From the NCBI GenBank assembly GCA_013399115.1, contig VXAA01007187.1, positions 370,914 to 434,913 of the forward strand: a stretch of DNA of 64,000 nt. Reading direction: 5' to 3'. Positions 26,601-41,114 of this stretch are shown here, piece after piece (the stretch's first letter is position 1; every line of letters begins with the position of its first letter). The notes under the pieces are model-generated. The model was not told where the DNA came from and made no database searches. It saw only the letters and a program-made list of their open reading frames with translations. The stretch comes from Anseranas semipalmata (lineage: Eukaryota; Chordata; Aves; Anseriformes; Anseranatidae). Made by a program: the position numbers and the translations under genes.

Positions 26601-28193
26601 TTCCCACAAAAAAATTGCTAGACTATAATTTTAACATGTCCAAGAACAACATGTTCTGAAGATTAGCTGCAGTTACAGTAAGATTCCCTTGCAGATCTAG
26701 CATTTCCCTACAAATTGCAGATACAAACCACTAAGTGCAACATTAGTTTATGCCTTTGATATGAGCAAAACAGCTAAGCCTAGTGGAGAACTAACTACTG
26801 ACCCTTTAGTCTGAATTCAAGGTTATTATAATGTTTATAGTGGGCTTGGTGAGCAGATGTCACTATATTATTTTGAATTACAAAACTGTAAGCTAATTCA
26901 TTAAAAATTGCTGAACTATATAGCTGAACTTTCCTAAAGATGCTGATACTTACATAGTTTAACCTGTAATAATGTTTTCCCTCTATTACTTAAAACTTTC
27001 TTTTAGACTAGTCCTCATTTAAGTGGTAAAATGAAAAACAAAAGTTATTGCATTTTACTTTACTAAAGAATCATTCCTAAAGCAAAAAAGTTTTAGTATG
27101 TTTTTGAGTAGTTCTATTAAAGCACCACACTGTTTCACTTTTTTAAGTAGCAGGTATGGGTGCATGATCTATACTTTTGGAAAGGAAATCATAACAAGAA
27201 AACCTAATTTGCAGAAAAAAACTCTACACCAATAGTAAAGGGAGTTCTTTAAACTCTTTAACAAATGATGTAAAACAAACTGTTGGAACACAGGAATGTG
27301 GATGACTAAAGAAACCCTTCAGTAAACATTCCCCCAGATGTAGTGTTCAGTGTAATACCAACTTAAACTGTGGAGACACAAACTACCTTCTGCAAAATGA
27401 TTAAACTTCAGAAGCTAAGCAACAATGTATGACATACATGACTAACAGCATACTCACTAAAAACAAAAACCACTAGACATTTATCTCTTAAAAACAGAAA
27501 AGATACCAAGTCTGGCACCAGTCTGCAATGCAAGAAAGACCATGTGATACTTAGACACTTGTGTATTAGTTTAAAAATAAGTTAGATAAGCATGTGATGA
27601 GTGACAATTTTGTACTTGACCTTTGCTTAAATAGCTCCTTTTCACAAAGTCCACACAAATATCAACAAAATTCCTTAAAAAAAAAAAAAAAGCTAAAACC
27701 CTACTTGTCATCTAATGTCTTGAAAATAAACTCTAAAAACAAAATTCTGCATGATTACTTTAGGAAAAATAGAAAACATATGTTTTGCAGCAGGAATTCA
27801 GAAAAAGAAATGAAAAAAAGCATTAAAGTCTTCTTGTAAATCAGGCTGATGAAATTCAACATGTTAAGTTACAGAGACAGAAGCTTGGGGTGGATATTTC
27901 CAGTAGGAATATTTCACTCTGCCTAGCAGGCAAGGAATTTGGAAATAGAGTTCCTCTTTCCGAAGACAGAACAGGCATACAGATTGCACAGGAAATGCTT
28001 TTAAGTCAGGAAATGGGGATGCATTCTGCATGGAGTGAGGAACCCATAGTTTAGGGTATTTCTTTTTAAAGTGTCAAATCACAACTACCTCAGAGTGAAG
28101 GTCTCTATTAGTATTAAGCACCTCAACTAACATCCATCGTGTTTGTCTTTGAATCCTTCTGGGCTTTTCCATTGCTGTGTGCTTTTACTTACA

Positions 28194-28705
28194 TATCACG
28201 GAATGGCTGAGGTGGGAAGGGACCTCTGGAGCTCATCTGGTCCAAACCCCCTACTCAGAGCAGGGACAACTTGAGCAGGTTACTCAGGGCTGTGTCCAGT
28301 TGGGTTTTGAAGGTCTCCAAGGAGGGAGACTCCACAACCTCTCTGGGCAACCTGTGCCAGTGCTCTGTCACCCACCCATACAGTAAAGTGCTTCTTGATG
28401 TCCATAGGGATCCTGCTGTGTTACCGTTCATGCCCATTGTCTCTTGTCCTGGCATTGGGCAACAGTGGAAAGAGCCTGGCTCCATCATCTTCTCTCTCTC
28501 ACACTCACTCACACACACAACTTCCAGTGTGCCAATGTCTCTTGCACTGGGGAGCCCAGAGTTAGACCCAGCTCTCCAGGTGTGCATCACCAGGGCTGAG
28601 CAGAGGGGAAGGATCACCTCCCTCGACCTGCTCTGTCTAATGCAGCCCAGGAGGCTGTTGGCCTTCGCCACAAGGGCACAGTGCTGGCTTATGTTTACAA
28701 TGTAC
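28194..28705 (-). mobile_element. CR1 LINE 3' fragment, minus strand
   Basis: The plus strand starts with CACGGAATGGCTGAGGTGGG and GGGACCTCTGGAGC, the reverse complement of a CR1 3' UTR. It continues to CAGCCCAGGAGGCTGTTGGC, whose minus-strand reading gives the ANSLLGCIRQ block. A CT/CA-rich insertion near 28490-28520 and several shifts break the frame. The minus-strand frame at 28707-28255 shows CR1 pieces (HCALVAKANSLLGCIRQS, then [19 protein letters not shown]). The tail differs from all other copies here, suggesting a separate subfamily. Confidence 0.94.
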
Positions 28706-28861
28706 ATTTATTTGTGAAAACAAGCCTTGAAAAATGTGTTTTGCAAACTTTAAACAGAAGGTAATGGGATTTATATAATAGAGATCCATATTTTCAGGCT
28801 AATCCCACAGTAAATTTTGTGCTTTACCTAAACAACTATGATCATGTACATACGTGGGTGA

Positions 28862-28890
28862 TATTATTAGGCTTCAGAGGCCTAATAATA
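28862..28890. repeat. Perfect 11-bp inverted repeat, 7-nt loop
   Basis: TATTATTAGGC at 28862-28872 is followed by TTCAGAG and then by its exact reverse complement GCCTAATAATA at 28880-28890. It would form a compact hairpin in RNA from either strand. It has no T run like a bacterial terminator, and none is expected in a eukaryotic intron. Confidence 0.85.
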
Positions 28891-31800
28891 ACTTGTTAAC
28901 GATATTCCTTGTAGCACAATGCATTCTTTTAGGCATCTTCCTCCGTTCAGTGTATTCAAGATATAGAGTAGACATAAATCTAACAACCTTTTACTGGGAA
29001 TTAAAAGTTGGACTTAAAAGTCCCCAACCACTCCTGAGTTATGGACTAAAAATCTCCACAAAAAGGGACAACCAACAATAATTCTGAAAACAACAACAAC
29101 CATAACTACATGAACAATGTAGCTAGTCATGATCAAAAAAAGGTTAAAATGAAAAATTAAATTTTCACTTCTTACCAACCCGTCCCCTCATGAGTAACCT
29201 TTCTTCTTCCTGAAATCAAAGCCAAATATAGCTATGGCAGAAAAGTTTACCTAAAAAGTCAGACAACTAAATTCCATTTATAAGGATAAATCCTGTTTTA
29301 AGCAATACTGCCACAATCCCACCAGCAGGACAATCTGATTCTAGACTCCTTGGCAATGGTATGCAATGCAAACAGGAAAGCTTTTGGACTTGCAGTTGTG
29401 TCTGCAAGAAGGGAAATTAACAGGAATCACCGCCCCGCACACACACAGTGAGTTCCACTTTTCATCACAGAAGCACATGCTTCTGGGGACATTTCTTTGG
29501 AATTTTCTGTTTGTTTTTTTTTTTTAAGCAAGGACAACAGGAGTCCCTGAAGAAGGAAATAAAACCAAAGGAAACAGATTAAACAGAAGTCTAAGGACCT
29601 ACCTCCTTGAAATGATGCTATACAGGAGCTAATACTACCCTGTCAACTATAACTGTCATATTTAGGCTAAATACATATAGACCTTTCATGTTTGTACAGA
29701 TGTTTCGCATAATGATGAGTCAAGAGCTCTTTATCAGACTTATGAAAAAAACTTTAGGGACTGTACTTGAGATACTGACAGAGGCAGCTTTTACTTTCAT
29801 GAGTTTTATAGACTATTGTCAAGCTACATAGGCATACTTAGAGAGAATCTACACACAGTATTCAATGCATTTGACTGAAGCCTTCTGTACGTCTTACGCT
29901 ATTACTGTGCACCAGAGCAGAAGAGAATACAGAATATTTGTACAAGCCTCACTCTTCAACAGCACATAACATGTACTAGCACTCTGAAAAAACATACAAC
30001 TATTTTTTTTTTATAGTGTAAATATGGATATGTGGTCTTGTTTTACCACTTATTTCCTCACAACTGAGCCTAGACTGAAGAAAAACAGGGATAATGACAA
30101 TTTGAATAATAGAATTAACGAGTAATCTCTGCAAAGGGAGTGGGAATGCGTTAAAGATTTTCACTGGTGCAGTGAATTAATTTAGTTCACTTAGGAACCC
30201 CAAACAAAACTCTGAATCAGTCAAAGAGGAACTGTCTCCAGACACTTCTCAGATCTTCACTTTTTTGAAGAGAAACCATCCTCTAGATAAAACCCCACAG
30301 ACAGACATGGCTCTCCATGACATCCCACAATTAGTATACAATTGTGGAAGGAAGGAATTACCTTTTCTTTCAGTCTGTCCAGACTCCGCCCTACCCTCCA
30401 TGTGGTGAAGAACTGCTGCATGGTGCTCTACACTATAAGTGTATACACACCTCAGCATTTTGGGGGGATCTTCTGAGTATCCTCAGTTCCTAAAGCAGCA
30501 ACTTCCAGATAAATATGTTAACCCTGAAGAGACCAGAAACTCAGGAGTTCAATCTCATTTGTGCTAGCAGATATTTAGTAAAACATACATTTGGTTTATT
30601 GAGTAAGATTAGTCCTGATGCAAGAAAAAAGTTAAAGCAGCTAGTCAAAAAGTTAAAGCAAATATTTCAACAGCTTTTTATTAAGCCACCCTGCTGGAGA
30701 AAAAGTTATGTTCCCACAAAAATTTACAATTTTATTGTCTAAATTCCACAAATGGGGGCAGGGAGCCCTTAAAGTGCCTCTTTCAAACTTATTTATTCTT
30801 GGTATAAATACTATCTCTTCTCAAATGCATCTTGGAGTAAAGGCAAAAGGAGTGCAGAAATCTGCTCTATTTTACATTTTACTAGACTATTTGAAGCACA
30901 AATTTGGTATAACCTGTTTTTACAATTAGGAATCTGATTTTTTTTTTAATTATATAGCATTTCAAGAATGACAATCAAGAATAATAATGCAGAAAAATAT
31001 GCAAATTGTGAGACTTCTCAATAACATTAGCAATAAGACAATTTTTTTTTAATTTTCAGTAATTTCAACCTGCCCCCGAAAAAACAAATTTTGAAATGCA
31101 TTTGCTATACAAACTGATAAAGGAATATACAGTGTAATTATAGATCCTGTAAATTGTCTTAGAAATAAGGACTTTGAGCTAGCAGATTGAAAAAAATCAG
31201 ATTATTTGAATTTCATCAAAAATATCAGAATTAAAATACAAAGAGTGGTTTTAAGTTTCTTCTTTTGATCCTCCCCCCCACATAAGGAAGCCCTATGAGA
31301 AAAGATATTAGCACATATAAAACACTTGAAATAATGTTAAGGTTAATAATCAACAGTATGTTACATTAGATTTTGTACCACCTATTTTACATGCCAACCA
31401 CAATTTTAATATTCAACTTTTCAGGTTTTTGTTGTTGTTGTTGTTTTGTTTTAAAGTCCATTTACTTAAGTGATTTTGCACTTATATCACATGCTGATGT
31501 TTAGAGAGAACTTGCCTTTTTCCTGCCTGTTCTTCAAATCTTAAGAATTCATATAAGTCAATGAGAATACCATAAGAAACTGAGTCCATGTACTTTGGCA
31601 TTTAGCAAATAATGCAAAATCTTTTTTGGAGCCCACCCACCTTATTCAGGGAAAACTTTTCTGATTAAAATTATCTCTAACTCAAGTCTAAGAACAAATC
31701 CAAGCACAAGATGTTTCCAGTATCAAATCACCCAATTCTGATTCCTCTTTTTACACATCCCTTAAGATATTTCCCTGTCGGGTTTCCAAAAAGAAAAAAA

Positions 31801-34800
31801 TTCACCTTGACCTATAAGGGCACATGAGATACTTCAATCAGACCTTTTGACATGTTCTCATTTTTGTTTACATTTAATAGTCATACCAACACAAGCAAAA
31901 GAGTTTATTAATATTGGGCAACTCAAAGTTATTTGATTCTACTGATGAGCAGTAAAGACACAAACACTTAAATTTAAACACTTAAGTTGTATAACACTTT
32001 AAAATAGGCCATTAAAAACACAGAATTATGACTATGTAAAAGCATAGGCATTTCTTAAACTAACTTTCAGAAAGACAGTATTTTTTCAAAACAATTTCTT
32101 CTCTAGTGCTTGCCTTGTTTTTGTAGTTTTGATTTTTCTATGTGAAAAGCTGAGACTAAAGGCAACACAATATCAATTATGACATATGAGGTTATTTTTC
32201 AGTATTTATTGTAATCTGAGAAACGAATAAAATGTTTCTCAGGATTCTGGCCCTTAGATTTCCCTTAGGAAATACATATGTAGGTGTTAAGAGAAGGGAT
32301 GCAAAAGAACACTTTTCTCAACAAGGAGAAATTTATTTCCAACCTCAGAAAGAATATTGATGTTTATTAATTACTGATGTTATTAATTAAGGGTATATGA
32401 AATTGCAAATAACCTCAAAACCATCTTTTCTCAGTCAAACAGACTAGGACATGTAGCTCATTGTGTGATCCAAAAATACTTCTGTGCTTCTGCTTGTAAA
32501 CACCCACCAAAAAGGCAGGCAGGATGTCCCCTTATAATATTCTGTGCTAACCTGTTATCAGATTCCTGTATGTTAAAGTTGTCTCATTTTCAGGATCATT
32601 ATTCAAGATAATCAGGAATGCAGTATTGAAAAGAATCATCCGAAACTGCAGGAAACTATGCATCGTGTCTACACAAAACCAGATCAAGCTTGTTTCCCCA
32701 CACACACATCCTTTCCCCTCATAGTTTAACTTAAAAATGGGGATTGAGTTAAATTCTGTTGATCTTCCTTTAGGGTTAACAGAGAAACACAACTGTGCAG
32801 TGTGGGAAGCCACCTAGTGACGAAGGAGCACAAATATGTCTGAAGCTGCCCAAAGTTTTAATAAGATGACGCAGTTGGAGCATGTGATTACTGCTGTTTT
32901 TCTCACTGACTTGTAAGTTCTGCGGTGTACTGTAGTTTACAGAATTCCTTAGTGATTTCTGGCAACTTTTACGAGTCTTCCTGAATCTTCTAAATGAACC
33001 GTGAAATAGCAAATTTACTGAAGATGAGATGTACAAGAGCAAAAGGAAATCTACCAAAAGGCATAAGGAGAAGTTTTGATGCCAATTTTAAACTCATTAC
33101 GGTACAATATGCAGAAAAAGTTAAGATTTGTAAGGCTGAGGGGAAATAACATAAGGGAGGTCAATTTGCAAAAATGGAAACAATCAAAACTATTTTCTTC
33201 TAACTCAATGCAGAAATCACTCAGACTTAAAAGAAGAAGCTTTCATGAAGCAGAAAAACTAGTTTTAGAATTTATGTGCGTGTAAACAAGATTTCTCATT
33301 TCTCAAAAACTGAGAGCTCAAGAAGTAGTATGAGCACAAAACTTTGCACAGCAAGAATTCAAGGCCAGTAATGCTTCCTGCGTACAAACAATGTGTCATA
33401 ATGTTTTTTGCCTACAGCAAAGAACTTCACTTTACCAACATGTACCTTCTGACTTCACTGAAAAAACTCACTGCATGAGAACAGCATATGACTGGACTAC
33501 GTAAAGAGCCAAACAGATAATGCAGATTACACGCCAATTTACTTTGCCATGTCATCAACTTGCACCATCGAAGAAACAGGAGCAAAATTCATCATCATAA
33601 AAACAGGGAAACGGCAGTATTAGAAAATAGGATGAAATTGCCACTGCATGTCCTCTTGAATAATAGAATAATGCCAAAAAAAATAACAATTTACTGGAAT
33701 AATTCTTAGGTGTCCTATGTCGGTAGACTTAAGGAAGGATTGGCTGAATGGCTGAACATTTCTTGGAACAGGAAACAACATACGCTGTTCATTAAAAAAA
33801 AAAAAGTTCCTCCTTAATCCATTCAAACAGTATTTAATACCAGCACTGAAAAACACAATCAGAGAAAGGACTACTAGTTTTGAAGTGTCATACCACAAAT
33901 GATGGCACAGCTGCAGGTATTTGATGTGCTGGTAAAAAAACAAAAAAAAATTCTTTGATGCCCTTTGAATTATTACTTTTTTCTTTAAAAAAAAAAAAAA
34001 TCTCAAAATGGCTCTTGGCAGGGGTCAAGCTCTAGCCCTAAAGGGAAATTAAAGAAGCCTAATTCAGGATTAGTTTGTCATTGAATTAAGACAGCATGTG
34101 ATCAAACTCAGGTGATGTAGCTAAAGAATTTCGCAAGTTCTGTACTTAAAACCCCATGGACAGAACTGAAGTTTAAAGAAGTGATTTCATACAGTGAAGA
34201 TGCTAAAAATGAGAATGAAGAGGTGTGCAAAGCAGACAGTTAAGTCATAAACCATGAGAAAAAAATGTTTTTTTCAGGCAAATAGTGAAAAGTATATACC
34301 CTTATTACACACAGAATACAGGTACACAATAAACTTACTGTGTATAAACATTTTTCTTTTTTGTGAGGGATCATCTGCAAAACATCTACATCATAGTCAC
34401 TATTCAAAGCAATCTTGTGTTATACAGATCAGTATAAATGGCAAAACCACCATGTGCAACAGTAAGAGAAATTAAAGACATCAACAGCTTCCACCTTCCC
34501 AGCAGCAGAAGGGGATTTATTACACTAACTGCATTTTTACTACACTTTAGTATACTTTACTATACTAACTTTGTCCAACAAAGTTGACCAGGACTGATAC
34601 TATGGAGGAAAGGAGAGGACTGCAGCTGCCTCCACCACTATAATCAAAGAGGCAATTCCTCAGCTGTTGATTTCAACATATGAGCAATGCCAATTAATAA
34701 ACACTAGAGGCAGGGTTTTTTCCATACTACAGTAGTACAAGCCTACCCTACAGAACCAGCTGACTGCCTCTGATGTCTGGGGGAAGACAGCAGTCCAGCC

Positions 34801-35556
34801 ACAAACCAGGAGGGAGGAAACAATTATTTCCTGGCCCCAATCTGACTAATTTTATTTCTGTTTTCTTAAATTACTCTTTTACATAATCAGCTCAAGGAAA
34901 CTAACAAGAAAAATGCTATTTTTCACTGATTCTGAATCAGAAAGCACAGGTGAGCAGGCGTATCTTCAGCAATGGGGACACAGAACAAGACACACACAGA
35001 GAACAGAAAGTTAACCTGCTTTCAAATGTTGAAATGACTACAAGAGTGACAGTTGGTAAGGTAAGAATGTAATCCACACCAACATATCATCTTTCTGATA
35101 AACAATACATTTTTTTCCACATTCGTAGTGAAATTGTTACCACGTAGCATCTACAGATGTCACAGTAGACTTGTATCTTATATCCCATTCTTTAAATGTG
35201 AAATATTATAATTACAGGATGTTAGTAATAATTGAAAAAGAGCAATCTTTTAGAGACTGTAATCAATACTCTATTTAAATATCTAATTAGGAAATAATAA
35301 GCTTGGATGTGAGTTACAGTAAGTTGCAGTGGAAAGAGACCTTAGGCAAAAAAGTAGACTGTTCAAATTTTCTGTTGTAAACAACTCTTTTTCCTTTTCT
35401 CTCTGTTACAGAAGTGTGGTTTCTGCAAGGTTTGAAATACTTACTTTACAGATGTTAAGACTAAAATTAAAATGCCTTCCCATATAGATACACACAATTG
35501 TACCATCTATCATTCTCATTATGAAAATTATTTTGTGAATTGTTCCAGAGTAAAAC

Positions 35557-36664
35557 AGATTGATACATTGATCCTGATCTCTAAATTGGAAAGATACGGA
35601 TTTGAAGGGTGGACCATCCGGTGGATAAGGAATTGGCTCAATGGCTGCACCCAGAGAGTAGTGGTCAATGGCTCTATGTCCAGGTGGAGGCCGTTGACAA
35701 GAGGTGTCCCTGGGGGGTCCGTCTTGGGACCGGTGCTTTTCAATATCTTCATCAACGACATAGATGATGGGATTGAGCGCAGCCTCAGCAAGTTTGCAGA
35801 TGGCACCAAGCTGAGTGGTGCAGTTGATACAACAGAAGGAAGGGATGCCATCCAAAGGGACCTGGGCAAGCTTGAGAAGTAGGCCCATGTGAACCAAATG
35901 AGGTTCAACAAGGCCAAGTGCAAGGTGCTGCACCTGGGTCAGGGTGACATGAATACAGACTGGGAGAAGAACTCACTGAGAGCAGCCCTGCAGAGAAGGA
36001 CTTGGGGGTTCTGGTGGATGAAAAGCTCGACATGAACCAGAAGTGTGCGCTTGCAGCCCAGAAGGCTAACTGTGTCCTGGGCTGTATCAACAGAGGCGTG
36101 ACCAGCAGGCCAAGGGAGGGGATTGTGCCCCTCTACTCTGCCCTCGTGAGGCCCCACCTGGAGTACTGTGTCCAGGGCTGGGGCCCCCAGCACAACAAAG
36201 ATGTGGCCCTGTTAGAGCGGGTCCAGAGGAGGGCCACAAAGATGATGAGAGGGCTGGAGCACCTCTCCTATGAAGAAAGGCTGAGAGAGCTGGGGATGTT
36301 CAGCCTGGAGAAGAGAAGGCTCCGTGGTGACCTGATTGCAGCTTTTCAATACTTAAAGGGGGCTTATAAAGAAGATGGAGAGGGACTCTTTACTCGGGTC
36401 GATGACAGGACAACGGGCAATGGTTTTAAACTAAAAGAGGGTAGATTCAGACTAGATATTAGGAAGAAATTCTTCACTGTGAGGGTGGTGAGACATTGGA
36501 CCAGGTTGCCCAGAGAAGTTGTGGAGGCCCATCCCTGTTTTTCAAGGCCAGGTTGGATGGGGCCCTGTGCAACCTGATCTAGTGGGTGGCATCCCTGCTT
36601 ACTGCAGGGGGGTTGGAACCAGATGATCTTTAAGGTCCCTTCCAACCCAAGCTATTCTATGATT
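35557..36664 (+). mobile_element. CR1 LINE, 5'-truncated, plus strand, RT catalytic motif mutated
   Basis: The homology starts inside RT ([20 protein letters not shown]) and runs through [16 protein letters not shown] to [11 protein letters not shown]. The second aspartate of the expected FADD motif is glycine here (GGC at 35802-35804). A TGG-to-TAG-type stop follows at about 35880, and frames shift near 35940-36000. A 191-codon frame at 36002-36577 then carries [39 protein letters not shown] and [16 protein letters not shown]. The 3' tail ends CTATTCTATGATT. It is a dead copy, antisense to CDKAL1. Confidence 0.97.
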
Positions 36665-37975
36665 GTAAGACTGTACATGCACGGTTGAAATACATGCTTA
36701 GTATATACTACATCTGATATCTAAATATATGTACACGCAAATATCGATTAAAATATAAACAAAAAAGCTCCAGTGGAGAGGTTTTCTTTCAAAAGTATAT
36801 ATACTATCCTTTCAGGATTTCTACCTCCTATGTTTTCTCAGGGTAATTGACATGATAGACTGTCATGTAATTGATGTTTAGCTAAAGAGTTATGAAAAGT
36901 GTCCTTTTAAATATTACACGTTAAGATAGGGCCTAAGTAATCGTATCACTGTATTTTCTGAGGAGTTTGCTCCAAGCACTTATCTTAAATGGAAGTAAAT
37001 ATAATACGTGGCATTATGTGTCACACAAGTATCTTGAACTGTTAAACATTAAAATACAGAAAATCTGTATGTTGTTCATGAACAAACTAAAACAATTAAA
37101 TTGAAGACATGGAATACATCCTGTAAGTATTCAGTCAATGATTTTACAAAATATGTACTTTGGGCTCACTATTCATTCAAGATGGGTGCAGCAACATTTT
37201 AGGAGAATATAGAAACATTGAAAACATTGTGGGATTGTTGGATAGACAAAAGTATTTAAGCAGTTGCCAAAAAACAAGTTTATCACTGTCATACAGTAGG
37301 TAATTCAATTTTTCACATACCAGAAAGATGTCTGTTTTCCATGTCTCTTTGTATTTTTATCTAGGGATAATATTGTACTGAGGAAGAGATTTAAGTTCAC
37401 ATTAGTAAATACAGAAAACCAAAGAAATAGTGGTTGTTCTGCAGAACTGAATTTCAGATTATTACTCAAATATCCCGCTAACTTCAGCATAGGAGTGCAA
37501 AGCCTTCACAAGCTCTCAGACTTAAGCCACAATATCCTTTCCTGAGCAATCAAAGATATTTTGGTATGGTTTCAAGATAGTACCTTCAGAAAACTCATTC
37601 CAATTATAAAGAAGTCAAATTGCTTTGTGCATTCACATCACCTCTAACAGGTGGACTCACAGGTATAGGTAATGTTTGCTGAATGCCATAAAAAGGTAAA
37701 AATCTAGCTCAGCCAGTTCAATTAGCCACAAATCTGGACAGGCAACACAGGCCACTGCAAGAAGTCAGGAATCTAACAGTCACAACTACGGCCTCTTTTT
37801 AAGGCCATTACCAAATATTAATTTGCTACCCTAATTAGAAAAAAAATTGTGCACACTAGTTGATCTGTAAACTACTTTGCCAAATACCTGTTTTAAATAA
37901 CAGACTAAGAAGATTGCTCTTCAGCCAGGCTGGACCATGGGCAAATATATAGTTAATCAGCACAAACTGATCAGC

Positions 37976-37991
37976 TTTTTTTTTTTTTTTT
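37976..37991. repeat. Poly-T run (16)
   Basis: Sixteen T in a row. On the minus (CDKAL1) strand this is a poly-A run inside the intron; no retroposed body is seen beside it. Confidence 0.9.
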
Positions 37992-39502
37992 ATAACCCAT
38001 GTCCACCTGGTTTATGACCACGTTCCCTTTCCTACAGGGGGCTGCACAGTGCCAAATAATTGTGCGGATCTGCAGTCACTGTGATACACTGGTCTCATAT
38101 AAAAGTGGTATTGTAACAGGAGGGGAAGAACCCACATGGCTTCTGGAGAAGAAAGACACTCTGAAAAGGTACTGCAGGAGTGGAATATTGTGAGATCAGC
38201 ACTCCAAGCCCAAGCCACTGTAGGGCAGCTGCTCAGCATCCCAGTGATACAACTGGGCAAGAACAACTCTTATGGAACTAACATGAAGAAAAAAAAAAAT
38301 CTCAGCAAAGCCAGAAACTTACTCTAGCTGCCAAAAAGCGAGAGAATCTAAACTTCGAAGAAAGGTAGATTCATCAGTCCAGTCTCCCAGCTCTGTGTTC
38401 ACCACAGATCAATCCTGTGTCACTTGTCCCTGGGGCTCTGATTCTGCATCTGAGCCTGTAACACTTAACTCATTGCATTACTCTCAGATTAATAACTAGA
38501 TGCATTTTTCACTGATAAATTTCTTTTTCTTCAAGTACCCCCAACAATTTCTGTCACTGGGGAATCTTACACTGGCAAAGGAGTAAATACCATTCTAACT
38601 GGGATCTACACATCTGCCAGTGTACTGGCATCAAATGACTCCAAAGCAATAATTATTCCTCCATCAGAGGAGGCAAACAGAGACACATGCTTCACATCCT
38701 GATGTTTTTGTTTGTAAGTCCCTTATTTCTGAGATGACGCCACTGCCTCCCTACATACTGCCTTATGTGAAAAGTTGCTGATATTTCTTGTCCATGAGAT
38801 CTCAAACAGCAGCAGTCATTAAAGAGAAGGAATCTGATCCACTTTTAATACTGAAAACAGTCTGAAATGTGCTGATTCAAAGACAACCTATAGCAAAATG
38901 AATCTATGCATATCACCAAAGATGTTCCACATCTCTTATGAGCATTATTTCACATTTTTTATCTAACATCTCACAAGTACCTAGATATTAAGGAGAAAAA
39001 CATCTAGCATTGCAAAGTTTTAGAACATGAGAAAATTTAACAAGTATATTCCTTTCAGATATCCACTTTAAAAAAAATAAAGAGTTGAAAGCATTTCATG
39101 GTAAGTTTATGTCTTTTTTGGAAGAATTAAAAACAAAACAAAAAGGATTACTACACTTTCATGTCCGTATAACTCCAGAGTACTTTATAGACTTGAACCT
39201 AAACGAATGCTGAAATGCAATATTATAGACAGAATATTATGTGACCTTATACAAAAGTAAAATGCAACTCTTGAAGAAAATTCAATCCTCATATTTCCCA
39301 ACTCATCATAAAACTGAAAAACTGCTTATGACAGAAAATGATGAAAGCGTAGAATTTTAACCTTTCATAATTCATAACCAGTGAAATATTCTTCCCTGGG
39401 AATGTCAGGATTGATGACAGTAACTCTACAACTTATTTTTTTAATGATGAATTTTTGATCACTTGATTCATAAAACAAACCAAGTACTGTAAGTAGAACT
39501 AC

Positions 39503-39516
39503 TTTTTTTTTTTTTT
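39503..39516. repeat. Poly-T run (14)
   Basis: Fourteen T in a row followed by AATTCTTCT. The run at 52988 is followed by a similar AATTCTTCT; this may be chance. No retroposed body was recognised. Confidence 0.85.
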
Positions 39517-41058
39517 AATTCTTCTGCTAGATTTGGATCCATCATCAGATTAGAAACATTCTGCATGACTACCGACACAGAACTCCAAAGCATGGCATAG
39601 AAAAATACTACAAAACTAACGAGAAGCATCAAGGACTTCTACAGAAGCTTCTAAAAATGATAATATGTATGTTCACTCTCATGTTTGCAAGCAAGGACTG
39701 TCCCTTGAAAAGAAAGTTTGTATTTCTTCAACATTCAGAGTATCCACTGAGTAACACTGTACTGTTGGCATCACTGTGGATCTGCTCCTTTTGAACTACA
39801 TCAGCCCAGTAATCTAGGTTTGGAATGTTAAACAGCTCCCTGCCCTGTGAGCAGCTTAATAATACAGCTGAAAAAAGTGACAAGACAATGAGACTACAAG
39901 GGATTCATACTGTCTTTTGAACTGATGGAGAACAATAGGAAACTTAGACAGAGACCTGACACTTTGGGTATGTCCACACTGCAATTTATCACGGGTACCA
40001 GTTCTTAGCTCTCAAGTTATCTAATACAACACGCACTTTGCTATGTCCTTTTGTTTCTGAACGTCCTGTATGTGTGCTCAGATTTCTTTTCTAGCCAGCC
40101 ATATCAGCAGCACAATAACTTGCCTGCTCAAGAAGTAAAAAAAAGACGCGGAAACTTCAGAGTACAGAAAGCACTTCAGTGGACGCATGTGCAACCCACC
40201 CAACAGTATCTTCTAGAGCGGGCTCACGTTCAGCTCATACAACTCATACTGTACTCCCTTCATGCTTCCCAAGGCATCCAGGCAAAGCACAAATAAAATC
40301 ATGTTTGAAGTGTATATGAGTGGTAGCAGCTTGGATAAAGGGGAGCTAAGGCCATGGCAACAACACAGTTACATCAAGAAGTAACAGTCCAAGCTACGAA
40401 GCAGAGAACTCAGGATACAGAACTACTCAATTAAAATGTGGAAGACCAAATTTTCATCCACTAAAGAGAGTTGTCTGAGTGGCGATATAAGTTATGAGAC
40501 TGGTAGTAATGAAGATTAGATCACAAGGAGAAAGTAAGATTTTTCCCTAAACCAAAATGAAGCTGTAATGCAAAATGGATTTTAGAACATTTCTCTTTCT
40601 TACTTCAAACTGGCAGATGGAATAATCACATCAGGAAATTAGTGAACAACTTTATGCTTTTTCTCCAAATAGCATTTAACATGCTATTCTACTATTATTA
40701 CCTTGCTCGTTTCAGTAAGATGACCTGCAAAATACATGCTTAGGACGTGAACAAAAGTGAAAGAAATGGAACCAAGTGTCCTTAACTCAAAGCAGAAAAT
40801 GACTTTGGGGGATGGGAACAAATCACTGTTTCTAGGTTCAAATCTAATATCATTGCAGAACTTGCTAGATACCAATACAACTACCCAAGCTTTGCTGGAA
40901 TTTTGGATTTTTATTAACTGCCTATTATACAGAAAAAAAATAAACGATTCATATGAAAAATACTGAACTTTTTCTTTCTAAGTGATAACAGGTAAAAGCA
41001 AACAATATAGGAAGAAAGGGGCACTTATTCATTAGGGAAAAACCATGGAGGTCAACCT

Positions 41059-41111
41059 AAAGCATATATGGGATACTGCAATGGTAAAGCATATATGGGA
41101 TACTGGATGGT
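41059..41111. repeat. 27/26-bp near-perfect tandem duplication at a CR1 5' junction
   Basis: The unit beginning AAAGCATATATGGGATACTG occupies 41059-41085 and again 41086-41111. The two copies differ by one deleted base and one substitution near the end. Recognisable CR1 sequence begins within a few bases of the second copy, so the duplication sits directly at the truncated 5' end of the insertion. Confidence 0.9.
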
Positions 41112-41114
41112 AAA

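Noticed and set aside
33620..34006. 128-codon minus-strand frame
   Set aside because: Rich in F, K and L from A/T runs, with no recognised domain; chance intron frame.
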